Positions 1-8,107 of a stretch of 64,000 nt of DNA are shown here, piece by piece (position 1 is the first letter of the stretch; the number at the start of each line of letters is the position of its first letter). The notes beneath the pieces were generated by a model that was not told the DNA's origin, searched no databases, and saw only the letters and a program-made list of their open reading frames with translations. Where the stretch lies: positions 186,001 to 250,000 of the forward strand of contig NZ_CP177240.1 in NCBI RefSeq assembly GCF_046773475.1. The letters run 5' to 3'. The position numbers were made by a program, and so were the translations under genes. The stretch is from Nitratireductor aquimarinus. GTDB taxonomy: Bacteria > Pseudomonadota > Alphaproteobacteria > Rhizobiales > Rhizobiaceae.

Positions 1-79
1 CGGAATAACCGAAAAGCGGTTTCCGTTTTTCGGGACGATGCTCTGGCCCCGCCTTCACTGTTTGGAGTGGGAGGGGGAT

Positions 80-538
80 GTGAGACGAGCCGTTTTTGAA
101 AGCGGATTCGCACTGGCGGCCGTTGTGCTGAGCCTGCTGGGTCTGCTTGAGGCCTGGAGATATTCGGGCGAGGGCGGTTTGATGCCGCGTGGCGTCATGA
201 CCCTCATGCTGGTTCTGTCAGGCTTATGGCTCGCCCAGTCCGTCAGCGCCCTGCGGCAGGCGGATGCGCCGATGCTTGCCCCCACTTCGGCACAGCTGCG
301 TGGCGCGCTCCTGCTGATTGTTGCAGGCGCAGCACTCCTCTTCGGCATGCGATTTGTCGGCTTCTACACGAGTGCGGCCATCATCGTGCCGACGCTGGCC
401 TGGGGACTCGGATACCGAAACCTGAAGGGCCTCATCATCGGCACGGTGCTGTTCGTCTGTGTGCTGATCGCCGTGTTCCGTTTCTTGCTGGTGGTCCCCT
501 TGCCGCCCGAGATTATCCTCTTGCCGTTCGGAGGCTGA
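80..538 (+). CDS. TctB-family small membrane subunit of a tripartite tricarboxylate transporter
   Basis: Small integral-membrane subunit of a tripartite tricarboxylate transporter (TTT; DUF1468/TctB family). About 152 residues, with four hydrophobic helices and little else, as usual for the family; the last two helices flank the short polar motif GYRNLKG. The GTG at 80 is preferred because the G-rich stretch gggaggggg lies directly upstream. The in-frame ATG at 38 would add 14 non-hydrophobic residues. tctA begins one base after the stop. The periplasmic TctC protein normally precedes this gene and would lie outside the window. The family carries di- and tricarboxylates and other small acids, but the substrate cannot be read from this subunit. 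Family call confident, start less so. Confidence 0.85.
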   Translation: MRRAVFESGFALAAVVLSLLGLLEAWRYSGEGGLMPRGVMTLMLVLSGLWLAQSVSALRQADAPMLAPTSAQLRGALLLIVAGAALLFGMRFVGFYTSAAIIVPTLAWGLGYRNLKGLIIGTVLFVCVLIAVFRFLLVVPLPPEIILLPFGG

Positions 539-539
539 T

Positions 540-2054
540 ATGGGGGACGTTTTTCAGCATATTCTTGACGCGCTGCCGCTGGTTTTCTCGCTGGGGACCA
601 TCATCGCGATGATCGGCGGAACGATCATCGGCATCGCGGTTGGCGCGCTGCCCGGCCTCTCGGCCACGATGGGCATCGCAGTCCTCATTCCCCTGACTTT
701 CACCATGGAACCCGTGGTGGCGCTTGGCATGGTCGCGGGCATCTACAATGGCGCGATGTATGGCGGCTCGATCCCGGCCATTCTTTTGCGCATTCCGGGC
801 ACGCCCGCGGGCATTGCAACCGTGTTCGACGGCTATCCCATGGCGCAGAGCGGCCATGCGAAGCTGGCGCTGCGCATCTCGCTGGTTTCCTCCAGCATCG
901 GCTCTGCGGTCAGCGCAATTGCGCTTCTTTCGCTCGCGCCGCCGCTCTCGCTGATCGCACTGAAATTCAGCGCCGCGAACTATTTCTGGCTCGCCATCTT
1001 CGGCTTGATGACGATTGCCGTTCTTTTGTCCGAGAACCCGGTAAAGGGGCTTCTTTCCGCCTGTTTCGGTCTGTTTGTCGGCATGATCGGCATCGACATG
1101 ATGACCGGTATGGAACGCTTTGCCTTCAATGAGCTGGAACTCCTCAGCGGCGTGAACATCATCGTGTTGCTCACCGGTCTCTACGCCATCCCGCCGGCCA
1201 TCGATCTGGCATTGAGCCCGAAAAAGCCCGATGCCGAAGTGAAGGCGATCAATGAAGAGGAAATGGCCTTTCGCTGGTCGAGCCTGATCCCGGTCTGGAT
1301 CCGTTCATCGATCATCGGTGTCGTGACCGGCATCATTCCGGCACTTGGCGGCAATGTCGCTGCCCTGTTCGCCTGGAACGAGCAGCGACGCAGCGATGCC
1401 GACAAGGACAAATACGGAAAGGGCGCACCGGAAGGCGTTGCCGCACCCGAATGCGCCAACAATGCCGACACGGCGGCAACGCTTATCCCGGCGCTGACGC
1501 TCGGCATTCCGGGCAGTTCGGTGGCCGCCGTCATTCTCGGCGCGCTTCTCGTGCATGGCCTGATCCCCGGTCCACAGCTTTTCCGCGACAAGGCCGAGAT
1601 CACCTACGGCTTCATGCTCGCGATGCTGGTCACCTCCGGGCTGATGCTCATTCTGGGCAGTGTCGGCGCGCGGGCCTTCGTCAATGTCCTGAAAATGCCC
1701 ACGCAGCTCCTGGCCCCCATGATCTTCGTAATGGCCACCATCGGCGTGTTCGCCATTCACAACAGCATGTTCGAAGTCTGGCTGATGCTGGGTTTCGGTG
1801 TGCTGGGCTATGCGATGGAGAAGATGGATATCCCGACGGCCCCGGCGGTTCTGGCCGTTATCCTCGGGCCGATTGCAGAAGAGAACCTGCGCCGCGCCCT
1901 GCTGATTTCGGGCGAGGGCGTGTTCTCGCTGTTTCAGGATGTTATTTCGCTGCTTCTGGTGGCGCTCATTCTCGCAACCACTGCACTGCCTCTCGCCATG
2001 AAAATGTGGAGGCGCAGAAGAAGCCGGATCGAAGCGCTTGCCAGCAGAGATTAG
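540..2054 (+). CDS. TctA-family permease of a tripartite tricarboxylate transporter
   Basis: Large permease of the TTT system, 504 residues with about 11-12 hydrophobic segments, the usual family length. The N-terminal motif GALPGLSATMGIAVLIP and the later motif IPGSSVAAVILGALLVHGL are the two TctA signature repeats lining the transport path. It acts in the inner membrane with TctB, driven by the ion gradient, on substrate delivered by a periplasmic TctC. The ATG is one base after the tctB stop, so translation is probably coupled. The next gene downstream encodes a GntR regulator on the same strand, a plausible local regulator. Substrate unknown. Confidence 0.93.
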   Translation: MGDVFQHILDALPLVFSLGTIIAMIGGTIIGIAVGALPGLSATMGIAVLIPLTFTMEPVVALGMVAGIYNGAMYGGSIPAILLRIPGTPAGIATVFDGYPMAQSGHAKLALRISLVSSSIGSAVSAIALLSLAPPLSLIALKFSAANYFWLAIFGLMTIAVLLSENPVKGLLSACFGLFVGMIGIDMMTGMERFAFNELELLSGVNIIVLLTGLYAIPPAIDLALSPKKPDAEVKAINEEEMAFRWSSLIPVWIRSSIIGVVTGIIPALGGNVAALFAWNEQRRSDADKDKYGKGAPEGVAAPECANNADTAATLIPALTLGIPGSSVAAVILGALLVHGLIPGPQLFRDKAEITYGFMLAMLVTSGLMLILGSVGARAFVNVLKMPTQLLAPMIFVMATIGVFAIHNSMFEVWLMLGFGVLGYAMEKMDIPTAPAVLAVILGPIAEENLRRALLISGEGVFSLFQDVISLLLVALILATTALPLAMKMWRRRRSRIEALASRD

Positions 2055-2075
2055 AAAGGCTGTCTTGCCAATTTC

Positions 2076-2105
2076 AGAAGGCTGCGCCATGCGCGGCCTT
2101 CTTCA
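2076..2105 (+). terminator. stem-loop after tctA
   Basis: AGAAGGC at 2076-2082 pairs with GCCTTCT at 2096-2102, and an inner GCGC/GCGC stem leaves a CAT loop. There are 11 pairs with one mismatch on each side. The U-tract is poor, so termination may be partial. Confidence 0.5.
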
Positions 2106-2165
2106 CGTATGATGGGGAGTAGTATGAGGAGGCCGGCAGAGTCGCGTGATGCAGGAGGTAGCAAC

Positions 2166-2810
2166 ATGAATGTGACAGACACCGTTTACGTCAAGCTGAG
2201 ACGGCGCCTGATCTCTGGCTATTACGATCCCGGCACCAAGCTGAAAGAGGAAATGCTGGCAAGCGAGCTGGAGGTCAGCCGGACCCCGGTGCGCAGCGCC
2301 ATTGCGCGGCTGATCTCCGAGGGGCTTCTCATGCCGGGCGAAAAGCGCGGTGCGCTGGTCACCCCATGGCGCGAAGAGAACACGGCCGATGTCTTCACAC
2401 TGCGCATCCTTCTTGAAGGTCACGGGGCTTTTCTGTGCGCCCAGCATGCCACCGACGAGCAGATAACCCTGCTTGAAAACACCTGCGATGAGATGGAGCA
2501 GGCTTTTGCCGCGCGTTCGACGGGCTGGGTGAAGAAGCTCGATGCGGGCAACCGCACCATTCACGAAATGCTCTATGAGGGATCGGGCAGCGTGCATCTG
2601 CGCCTGTGCGGCCGGCATCTTCTGGAAATCCCGCAGGTGATCGGCGGTTTTTTCATCTATGAGGACGCCGATATCGAAGAGAGCCTTCGCCAGCACCGGG
2701 AGATCGTCAAGGCCATTCGCCTCGGGAATGGCGAATGGGCGCGGTCCGCCATCGCCTGTCACCTGAATGCCGCGCTGGAGCGCTTCAGGCGGCGCACCGG
2801 GGGCAACTGA
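2166..2810 (+). CDS. GntR-family regulator, FCD (FadR) subgroup
   Basis: Transcription factor of 214 residues. An N-terminal winged helix (about 5-70, with SELEVSRTPVRSAIARL as recognition region) is followed by an FCD ligand-binding domain (about 80-205). The FCD histidines expected to hold a metal or carboxylate ligand are visible in NRTIHEML, RQHREIV and ACHLNAA. The ATG at 2166 is chosen because AGGAGGT sits 7 bases before it; an in-frame ATG at 2109 lacks this signal. It lies between the TTT transporter genes and a convergent exported amidase, so either could be its target. FCD regulators usually sense small organic acids, which would suit the transporter. Ligand not predictable. Confidence 0.88.
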   Translation: MNVTDTVYVKLRRRLISGYYDPGTKLKEEMLASELEVSRTPVRSAIARLISEGLLMPGEKRGALVTPWREENTADVFTLRILLEGHGAFLCAQHATDEQITLLENTCDEMEQAFAARSTGWVKKLDAGNRTIHEMLYEGSGSVHLRLCGRHLLEIPQVIGGFFIYEDADIEESLRQHREIVKAIRLGNGEWARSAIACHLNAALERFRRRTGGN

Positions 2811-2836
2811 GCCGCCCCCGGAAAATGCCCGTTAAT

Positions 2837-2857
2837 TGAAAACCGCTCAGGCGGTTA
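2837..2857 (-). terminator. terminator of the exported amidase gene
   Basis: AACCGC at 2841-2846 and GCGGTT at 2851-2856 form a perfect 6-bp stem with loop TCAG. Read on the minus strand it is followed by TTTTC and overlaps the TAA stop of the amidase gene. It lies between two convergent genes. Confidence 0.5.
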
Positions 2858-3931
2858 TTCGACGCCAAGGAAACGGAAGGGTTCGGCCTTCTGGAAATCC
2901 TCGTTGACGACGCCGGAATAGATGTTCGTCTGGTTCGGCCCGAGATCGAGCTTCATGACGCTGCCGGTTTCTTTCGAAAGATCCAGCTTGTTCATGTCGA
3001 CCCAGAAGATGTTCGGGGTGAGCGCAGACTCGAAGAAGTAGAGCTTGCGCTCGTGATCGGCGACGGTGCGCCAGCGGGTCGAGGAAATGTTCGGCTGTTC
3101 GGGCGTGGAAATGCCGAAGGGAACCGAAGCATTGCGGATCACGCTGAAAGCGCTCGCGATGGTTTCGACCGCATTGTCCGTCTTCGGGATTGCGTTCACA
3201 TAGAAGGAAGCGCGGGCGAAGCGGTCGGCTGCGCGGTTGGTGCCGGGCAGCATCACGGTGCCGCCAATCTGCTTCCAATACGCATTGAGCGCCAGCTGCT
3301 GATCGAAGGTCGGCGAATTGGTCATCACCTGATAGTCGCGGCTGTGGTGGATGACCTGCTTGCCGTCGATATATTCCACGATGGCGCTGTCGCCGCTCGC
3401 ATCAGAGATCGAAAGATGAAGCGTTGCCAGCCGGGTTTCGCCGGGAACGTCTGCGGTGACAATGGTGTAGGGGTTTTTCTCCAGCGCCTCGACGGTTTCG
3501 GCAACCGTTGCGAAATTGTCGAGCACATACTGCGCCCATGCGCCAAGCGAGAGCGTGGGCGCATCGCCTTCAACCTTCGGGTATTCGGACTCGACCAGCC
3601 ACAGAACATTGGCAACGAGACCTGCCTCGTTCATGCCATCTGTCGTGGAAACGTCGTAGCCGGACGTGATGACGCTGCCATATTTCGACGTCCACTCGAT
3701 CGAGTTCGGGCCAGCTTCGCCGGAGCGCTCCATGCCGCGCGGGAACACCCAGATGTTGGAGCCAACATCGGTTTTCCAGTCCATGGAACGGGCGGTGATA
3801 ACCTGATCGGCAGCACCCTGATAGACAAAGCGGGTGCAGGCCTCGGCCGAGGTGGGCATCAGAACGCTGCTTGCCACGAAAGCAACGACAAAAGCGATTA
3901 TTCCAAGGATGATTGTCATAGAATCTCTCAT
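2855..3931 (-). CDS. exported linear-amide C-N hydrolase (choloylglycine hydrolase / penicillin V acylase family)
   Basis: Ntn-type amidase of 358 residues. An N-terminal hydrophobic signal segment (residues 5-25) runs up to PTSAEAC; Cys32 would become the catalytic N-terminal nucleophile after cleavage. The following TRFVYQG and the later TDGMNEAGL, plus an Asn-rich stretch near ITARSMDWKTD, fit the choloylglycine hydrolase family. Members cleave bile-salt, penicillin V or N-acyl-homoserine lactone amide bonds. The signal peptide suggests periplasmic or secreted action. Bile salts are unlikely in an environmental alphaproteobacterium, so a lactone- or fatty-acyl-amide substrate is more plausible, but this is inference. 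GAGGAG lies 9 bases before the ATG. It is monocistronic and convergent with a GntR gene. Confidence 0.85.
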   Translation of the reverse strand: MRDSMTIILGIIAFVVAFVASSVLMPTSAEACTRFVYQGAADQVITARSMDWKTDVGSNIWVFPRGMERSGEAGPNSIEWTSKYGSVITSGYDVSTTDGMNEAGLVANVLWLVESEYPKVEGDAPTLSLGAWAQYVLDNFATVAETVEALEKNPYTIVTADVPGETRLATLHLSISDASGDSAIVEYIDGKQVIHHSRDYQVMTNSPTFDQQLALNAYWKQIGGTVMLPGTNRAADRFARASFYVNAIPKTDNAVETIASAFSVIRNASVPFGISTPEQPNISSTRWRTVADHERKLYFFESALTPNIFWVDMNKLDLSKETGSVMKLDLGPNQTNIYSGVVNEDFQKAEPFRFLGVE

Positions 3932-4060
3932 TTCCGATAACTCCTCAGCCGAATAACGACTATACTGGAAACAAAACTATAAGATTCCGAAATGTTGTGC
4001 TTGTGACAGAGCGAAATAGTGTTTCGTCCTGTCTTCGCGCATTTCCTCGAAGGATGAACT

Positions 4061-4456
4061 TCAGCCCAGCGCGACCAGCGCGGCCAGAACGTCCGAACGG
4101 CGCAACATGCCGACGAGGCGGGAGCCGTCGACAACGGGAAAGACCCGGTAGGGCTTTTCCAGAAAGGCTTCGGCAGCGCTCGTAAGATCGGTGGTCAGCG
4201 ACAGGGTGACAACCTCGCTGCTCATGTGATCGGCGACGGTGCCTTTCCATTCCTGATAATAGCTCGCATTGAGCGCAGGCCGAAAACAGTCTTTCTGCGT
4301 GACGATGCCCATGAGCGCACCGCTGTCGTCGACCACCGGGGCGGCAGCTGCATCGGCCTCGACAAGAAGCGCGACGGCGCGGCGGATCGGCATATCCGGT
4401 TTCAGAACCGGCATGTCCTTTTGCAGGATGGCTTCCAGGGTCGCGCCATTCGTCAT
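4061..4456 (-). CDS. two-CBS-domain protein at the end of the nqr operon
   Basis: 131 residues consisting almost only of a CBS pair (about 12-65 and 72-128), with motifs APVVDDSGALMGIVT and FPVVDGSRLVGMLRRSD. CBS pairs bind adenosyl ligands (AMP, ATP, NAD or SAM) and regulate partner proteins; no catalytic domain is present. Its ATG overlaps the nqrM stop by four bases (ATGA), so it is translationally coupled to the last canonical gene of the NQR operon. This suggests an energy-charge sensor for the complex or its maturation, which is inference from position only. I know of no characterised counterpart in the NQR operon of Vibrio. Confidence 0.85.
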   Translation of the reverse strand: MTNGATLEAILQKDMPVLKPDMPIRRAVALLVEADAAAAPVVDDSGALMGIVTQKDCFRPALNASYYQEWKGTVADHMSSEVVTLSLTTDLTSAAEAFLEKPYRVFPVVDGSRLVGMLRRSDVLAALVALG

Positions 4457-4623
4457 TGCTGGCTCTCCTGCCGGCTACGGTTCGGGCAGCCCTCACAGGC
4501 GACATCTTTCAGGCAGGCCATGCCGCCGCAGGAGCCCTTCACGGGCCCACGCCCGGAAAACAGGCCGACGGCAAGGCCGGTTGCCGCGAGAAGAAAGATC
4601 GCCAGTGCGAGAAGGATCTCCAT
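4453..4623 (-). CDS. nqrM: NqrM, (Na+)-NQR maturation protein
   Basis: Small gene of 56 codons. One N-terminal transmembrane helix (residues 2-22) is followed by a cysteine-rich tail with Cys32, Cys37, Cys43 and Cys46 (SCGGMACLKDVACEGC). That layout and the position after apbE match NqrM (DUF539), known in Vibrio to be needed for assembling the iron centre between NqrD and NqrE. The ATG is 9 bases after the apbE stop, and the gene overlaps the CBS gene by four bases. Its presence argues that the complex is matured as a genuine NQR rather than an Rnf complex. Confidence 0.88.
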   Translation of the reverse strand: MEILLALAIFLLAATGLAVGLFSGRGPVKGSCGGMACLKDVACEGCPNRSRQESQQ

Positions 4624-4632
4624 GCCCGTTCC

Positions 4633-5610
4633 TCAGATCAGGTGGCGGTCGAAACCGCCCGTGGTGACGGTCGAAAGTTGTGTGCCGTCCTGAAAGAGGA
4701 AAAGCGCTGCAATTCCGTTGCGCCGGGCGAGCGCGGGACCATCCGCATCCGCAGCGGTGAGCGCTGTGGCCCAGCCATCGGCCAGCATCGCGCTTTCAGC
4801 CAGAACCGAGACCGATGCAATCGTCCCGTCGACCGGCGCGGCATGGCGCGGGTCCATGATGTGGCTGTAGCGTCGTTCGCCGATCATATAGCTCTGCGCG
4901 CGCAGCCCCGACGTGGCGACCGCCATGCCGGAGGGCAGCCGAAGGCCGGCAACAGCGCCGATGGCGTCGGGGCGGGGATCTTCGATGGCGACCTGCCAGT
5001 CGCGTCCCGAAGGATGCTGGCCGAGCGCCTTGAGTTCGCCGCCAAGATCGACGAGGAAGTCGCCATGGCCCAGATCCGCCACGCGGCGCGCCACAAGGTC
5101 GAGCGCATGTCCCTTGGCGATCCCGCAAAGGTCCATGGTCAGGCCCGGCGCATCCTTGGCGAGACTGTTTTCCGTGGCCGCGAGCCCCTGCCAGCGCGGG
5201 ATGCTGTCGCCGCTGATCGGGCCGAACCCCCAGCGCGCGATGAGCGGGCCGACGGTCGGATCGAACCAGCCATCGCTCGCCCCCGCGATGCCGAGCGCAG
5301 CCCGCGCGACCAGCGCGGTCTCTGCCGAAACCGGGGCTTCCTTGTGAGCGCGGTTGAAGGCGCTGATCTCGCTGTCGTCCCGCCAGGGCGACATCTGCCG
5401 GTCGACCTGCGCAAGGAGCGCATCAACGGGTGCGCGCAGCCTCTCGGCATCAGAACTGTCGGGCAGGGTGATGCGCCACGCGCTTGCAAAGGCCCGGCCT
5501 TCAATGGTGCGCGTGGCCGGGTTTTCCATCGCTGCACGGGCCCCGCCTGCGGTTGCCAGTGTCGCGCCGGTCAGCGCCAGCATGTGGCGGCGGGTAAGGT
5601 TCAGACGCAT
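4633..5610 (-). CDS. apbE: ApbE, FAD:protein FMN transferase
   Basis: 325-residue flavin transferase that attaches FMN through a phosphoester bond to threonine in periplasmic loops of NQR/Rnf subunits. The N-terminus LTRRHMLALTG followed by a hydrophobic stretch looks like a twin-arginine signal, so it acts outside the cytoplasmic membrane. Family motifs visible are GWFDPTVGPL, LDLCGIAKGHALD-like GIAKGHALD and YSHIMDPR (with the preceding SGLRAQS). It starts 3 bases after nqrF ends. In this operon its obvious client is NqrC (TGAT motif); the usual second client, NqrB, appears to lack its attachment site. Confidence 0.92.
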   Translation of the reverse strand: MRLNLTRRHMLALTGATLATAGGARAAMENPATRTIEGRAFASAWRITLPDSSDAERLRAPVDALLAQVDRQMSPWRDDSEISAFNRAHKEAPVSAETALVARAALGIAGASDGWFDPTVGPLIARWGFGPISGDSIPRWQGLAATENSLAKDAPGLTMDLCGIAKGHALDLVARRVADLGHGDFLVDLGGELKALGQHPSGRDWQVAIEDPRPDAIGAVAGLRLPSGMAVATSGLRAQSYMIGERRYSHIMDPRHAAPVDGTIASVSVLAESAMLADGWATALTAADADGPALARRNGIAALFLFQDGTQLSTVTTGGFDRHLI

Positions 5611-5613
5611 CGT

Positions 5614-6834
5614 TCAGCCTCCGAAGTCGTCATTGTATATCATATGCGGCTCCACACCCAGTTTTGCGAGTGTGTTGAGCACTGCCGAGATCATCACCGG
5701 CGGGCCGCACAGATAGTATTCGCATTCCTCTGGCGCGGGGTGCCCGGCCAGCGTGGAACGCACCGTGTCGTGAATGAAGCCGGTCGCGCCGGTCCAGCGA
5801 TCACCCGGTGCGGGATCGGAAAGGGCGGGCGTCCAGCGGAAGTTTGGATGCGCTTTTGCGATGGCGTCGAATTCCTCGACATAGAAGAGGTCCGCTGCCG
5901 AGCGCGCACCATAGAAGTAATGCATCTTGCGCTCAGTGCCGAGGCCGATCTGCTCGTGGATCATCGCGCGCAACGGGGCCATGCCCACGCCGCCACCGAT
6001 GAAGACCATCTCGCGCTGCGTCGGCTGAACGTGGAAATCACCGAACGGGCCGGATGCTTCCACCCGGTCGCCGGGTTTCAGCGAGAAAAGCCAGGAAGAA
6101 ACGATGCCCGGCGGAATATCCGTCTCGCGGCCGGCCGGCGGCACGGCCAAACGGATGTTGAACACCGCACGGCCCGCATCCTCTGGCCGGTTGGCGATGG
6201 AGTAGGCGCGGGTAACAGACGTGTCGGAAACCGAGCGCATGTCAGGCCAGTCCGCAAGCCGCCATGTTTCACGGAACGCCTCGTCCACCGCCATGTCCTG
6301 AAAGTCGAGTTCATAGGGCGGCGCGGTGAGCTGCATGAAACCACCGGCCTGAAAGTCGAATGGCTGGCCTTCCGGCAGTTCCAGAACGAGTTCCCGGATG
6401 AGCGGGGCCAGCTGGCGATTGGAGACAACACGGCAGGTGAAGCCTGTCGCCCCCAGGAAGGCCTGTGGCACGGTAACGGTGCAGGAGCCGCGCAGGGCGG
6501 TCTGGCAGGCAAGGCGCACATGCGCCTTGCGCTCCGCCGCTGAAAGAATGCCTTTTTCGGTCGCCTGCGGTTCGCCCGCCCCTTCGCCCTCCACGGTGAC
6601 GCGGCACAGCCCGCATGTGCCCGAGCCGCCGCAGGCGGCGGGAATGCCGATGCCCGCTCCATGCAGAACGGCAAGCAGCCGGTCGCCGCGCGCGGCCTCG
6701 ATGGGCATGGTCTCGTTCACGGTGACCGTCAGCGCTTCCGCCGGAACCAGTTTGCGGCGTGTGGCCAGAAGCGCAAGCGTCAGCGCCACGATCAGTGCGA
6801 CAATGATGACGGCGCCCAAAAGGATCTCGGTCAT
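5614..6834 (-). CDS. nqrF: NqrF, NADH-oxidising subunit of Na+-NQR
   Basis: 406 residues, the family length. One N-terminal membrane helix (4-25) is followed by a plant-type [2Fe-2S] domain with cysteines in ACGGSGTCGLC and VRLACQT. Then come the FAD domain (RAYSIANRPED matches the RxYS flavin motif) and the NADH domain (FIGGGVGMAPLRAMI, ending YLCGPPVM). It takes electrons from NADH and passes them via FAD and the iron-sulfur cluster to the DE cluster of the complex. Its ATG overlaps the nqrE stop by four bases. All expected cofactor residues are present, so the entry of electrons should be normal. Confidence 0.95.
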   Translation of the reverse strand: MTEILLGAVIIVALIVALTLALLATRRKLVPAEALTVTVNETMPIEAARGDRLLAVLHGAGIGIPAACGGSGTCGLCRVTVEGEGAGEPQATEKGILSAAERKAHVRLACQTALRGSCTVTVPQAFLGATGFTCRVVSNRQLAPLIRELVLELPEGQPFDFQAGGFMQLTAPPYELDFQDMAVDEAFRETWRLADWPDMRSVSDTSVTRAYSIANRPEDAGRAVFNIRLAVPPAGRETDIPPGIVSSWLFSLKPGDRVEASGPFGDFHVQPTQREMVFIGGGVGMAPLRAMIHEQIGLGTERKMHYFYGARSAADLFYVEEFDAIAKAHPNFRWTPALSDPAPGDRWTGATGFIHDTVRSTLAGHPAPEECEYYLCGPPVMISAVLNTLAKLGVEPHMIYNDDFGG

Positions 6835-7442
6835 GACGCCACCATCTGCGCAAAGGCGGAAAAGCCGAGCGACATCATGCCGGCGATGATGAAGGTGATG
6901 CCAAGCCCCCGCAGCCCCTCCGGCAGGTTCGCGTAGGAAAGCCGCGTGCGGATCGCGCCGAGCATGATCACTGCCACGGCAAAGCCCGTACCCGCACCGA
7001 GCCCGAAGACGGTGGATTCCACGAAGTCGAAGTCACGCTCGACCATGAACAGGCTACCGGCCAGGATCGCGCACTGCACGGTGAGCAGCGGCAGGAAAAC
7101 ACCGAATGACGCGTAAACCGCCGGGAAAAAGCGGTCGAGCACCATTTCGAGAAGCTGCACGGTCGCGGCGATCACGCCGATGAAGGCGATCAGCGCGAGA
7201 TAGGAAAGGTCGATGCCCGGCGAACCCGCCCAGGCCCATGCGCCCGGAGCGAGCAATGCGTGATAGATCAGGTTGTTCAGCGGCACCGTGACGCCCAGAA
7301 CGGCGATCATGGCAATGCCGAGCCCGACGGCCGAGCCCGTGCGCCGAGAAAGCGCGATGAAGGTGCACAGGCCGAGAAACAGCGTCAGCGGCATGTTGTC
7401 GACAAAAGCCGCGCGCAGGAAGAGGGCGGCAAGCTCGTTCAT
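6831..7442 (-). CDS. nqrE: NqrE, membrane subunit of Na+-NQR
   Basis: 203 residues, six hydrophobic segments. The two cysteines that with NqrD hold the intramembrane iron centre are present in LFLGLCTFIAL and LLTVQCAILAG. The sequence follows Vibrio NqrE closely in these helices as far as I can align it by eye. It overlaps nqrD and nqrF by four bases on each side, so the three genes are translationally coupled. It is confidently NqrE rather than RnfA because it lies in an nqrA-F order with nqrM. Confidence 0.94.
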   Translation of the reverse strand: MNELAALFLRAAFVDNMPLTLFLGLCTFIALSRRTGSAVGLGIAMIAVLGVTVPLNNLIYHALLAPGAWAWAGSPGIDLSYLALIAFIGVIAATVQLLEMVLDRFFPAVYASFGVFLPLLTVQCAILAGSLFMVERDFDFVESTVFGLGAGTGFAVAVIMLGAIRTRLSYANLPEGLRGLGITFIIAGMMSLGFSAFAQMVAS

Positions 7443-8104
7443 GCGCCATCCTCCCCGGTTTCCGGCGGCGTGAACTCACCGGCCTCCACCTGTTCGGGAA
7501 GAAGGCTGCGGATCGCCCAGACAAGGCCGCCAAGCAGGAAAAAGCCGGAGGGCGCAAGCAGCATAAGGTTGAGCGGCGTGAACCAGCCACCCTGATCGAC
7601 CGTCGGCAGAAGCTGCCAGTCAAGCAGCGTTCCCGCGCCGAACAGTTCGCGCAGGCTGCCGATCAGGATCAGCACGAGCGAATAGCCAAGCCCGTTGCCC
7701 AGCGCGTCGATCATCGCGCGCCCCGGCGGATTGTGCCGGGCGAAAGTTTCGGTGCGGCCGAGCACAAGACAGTTGGTGGTGATGAGGCTGACGAACACGG
7801 ACAGCCGCTGGCTGATCTCGAACAGATAGGCCTGCAGCAACTGGTCGATGACGATGACCAGCGAGGCGACGATCACGATCTGGACGATGAGCCGGATAGA
7901 GGACGGAATGTGGTTCCGGATCACGCTGATAATGCCGGCGGACATGACCAGAACCGCCGTCAGCGAGGCCGACATGGTAAGCGCCGTCGCCACCGAAGTC
8001 GTGACCGCGAGCGCCGAGCAGATGCCAAGAATCTGCAGGGTTACCGGGTTCTGCCGGATCAGCGGTTCGGTAAATGTGGTCCAGAGGCGCGGCTGGCTCG
8101 ACAT
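7439..8104 (-). CDS. nqrD: NqrD, membrane subunit of Na+-NQR
   Basis: 221 residues, six hydrophobic segments. Conserved cysteines for the intramembrane iron centre are in LQILGICSALAVTTS and LITTNCLVLGRTE. It pairs with NqrE in antiparallel topology in known NQR structures. It starts 3 bases after nqrC ends and overlaps nqrE by four bases. Nothing is missing relative to the family, in contrast with NqrB from the same operon. Confidence 0.94.
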   Translation of the reverse strand: MSSQPRLWTTFTEPLIRQNPVTLQILGICSALAVTTSVATALTMSASLTAVLVMSAGIISVIRNHIPSSIRLIVQIVIVASLVIVIDQLLQAYLFEISQRLSVFVSLITTNCLVLGRTETFARHNPPGRAMIDALGNGLGYSLVLILIGSLRELFGAGTLLDWQLLPTVDQGGWFTPLNLMLLAPSGFFLLGGLVWAIRSLLPEQVEAGEFTPPETGEDGA

Positions 8105-8107
8105 GGC

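Noticed and set aside
9..33. CCGAAAA/TTTTCGG hairpin at the left edge as a terminator or attenuator
   Set aside because: Only a 7-bp stem at the window edge, with the upstream gene out of view; too little context to call.
4456..6543. 695-codon open frame on the plus strand
   Set aside because: It is antisense to nqrM, apbE and nqrF, whose minus-strand products have clear motifs and overlapping starts and stops. Its protein is Arg/Gly-rich with no domain, a usual effect of GC-rich codon bias.
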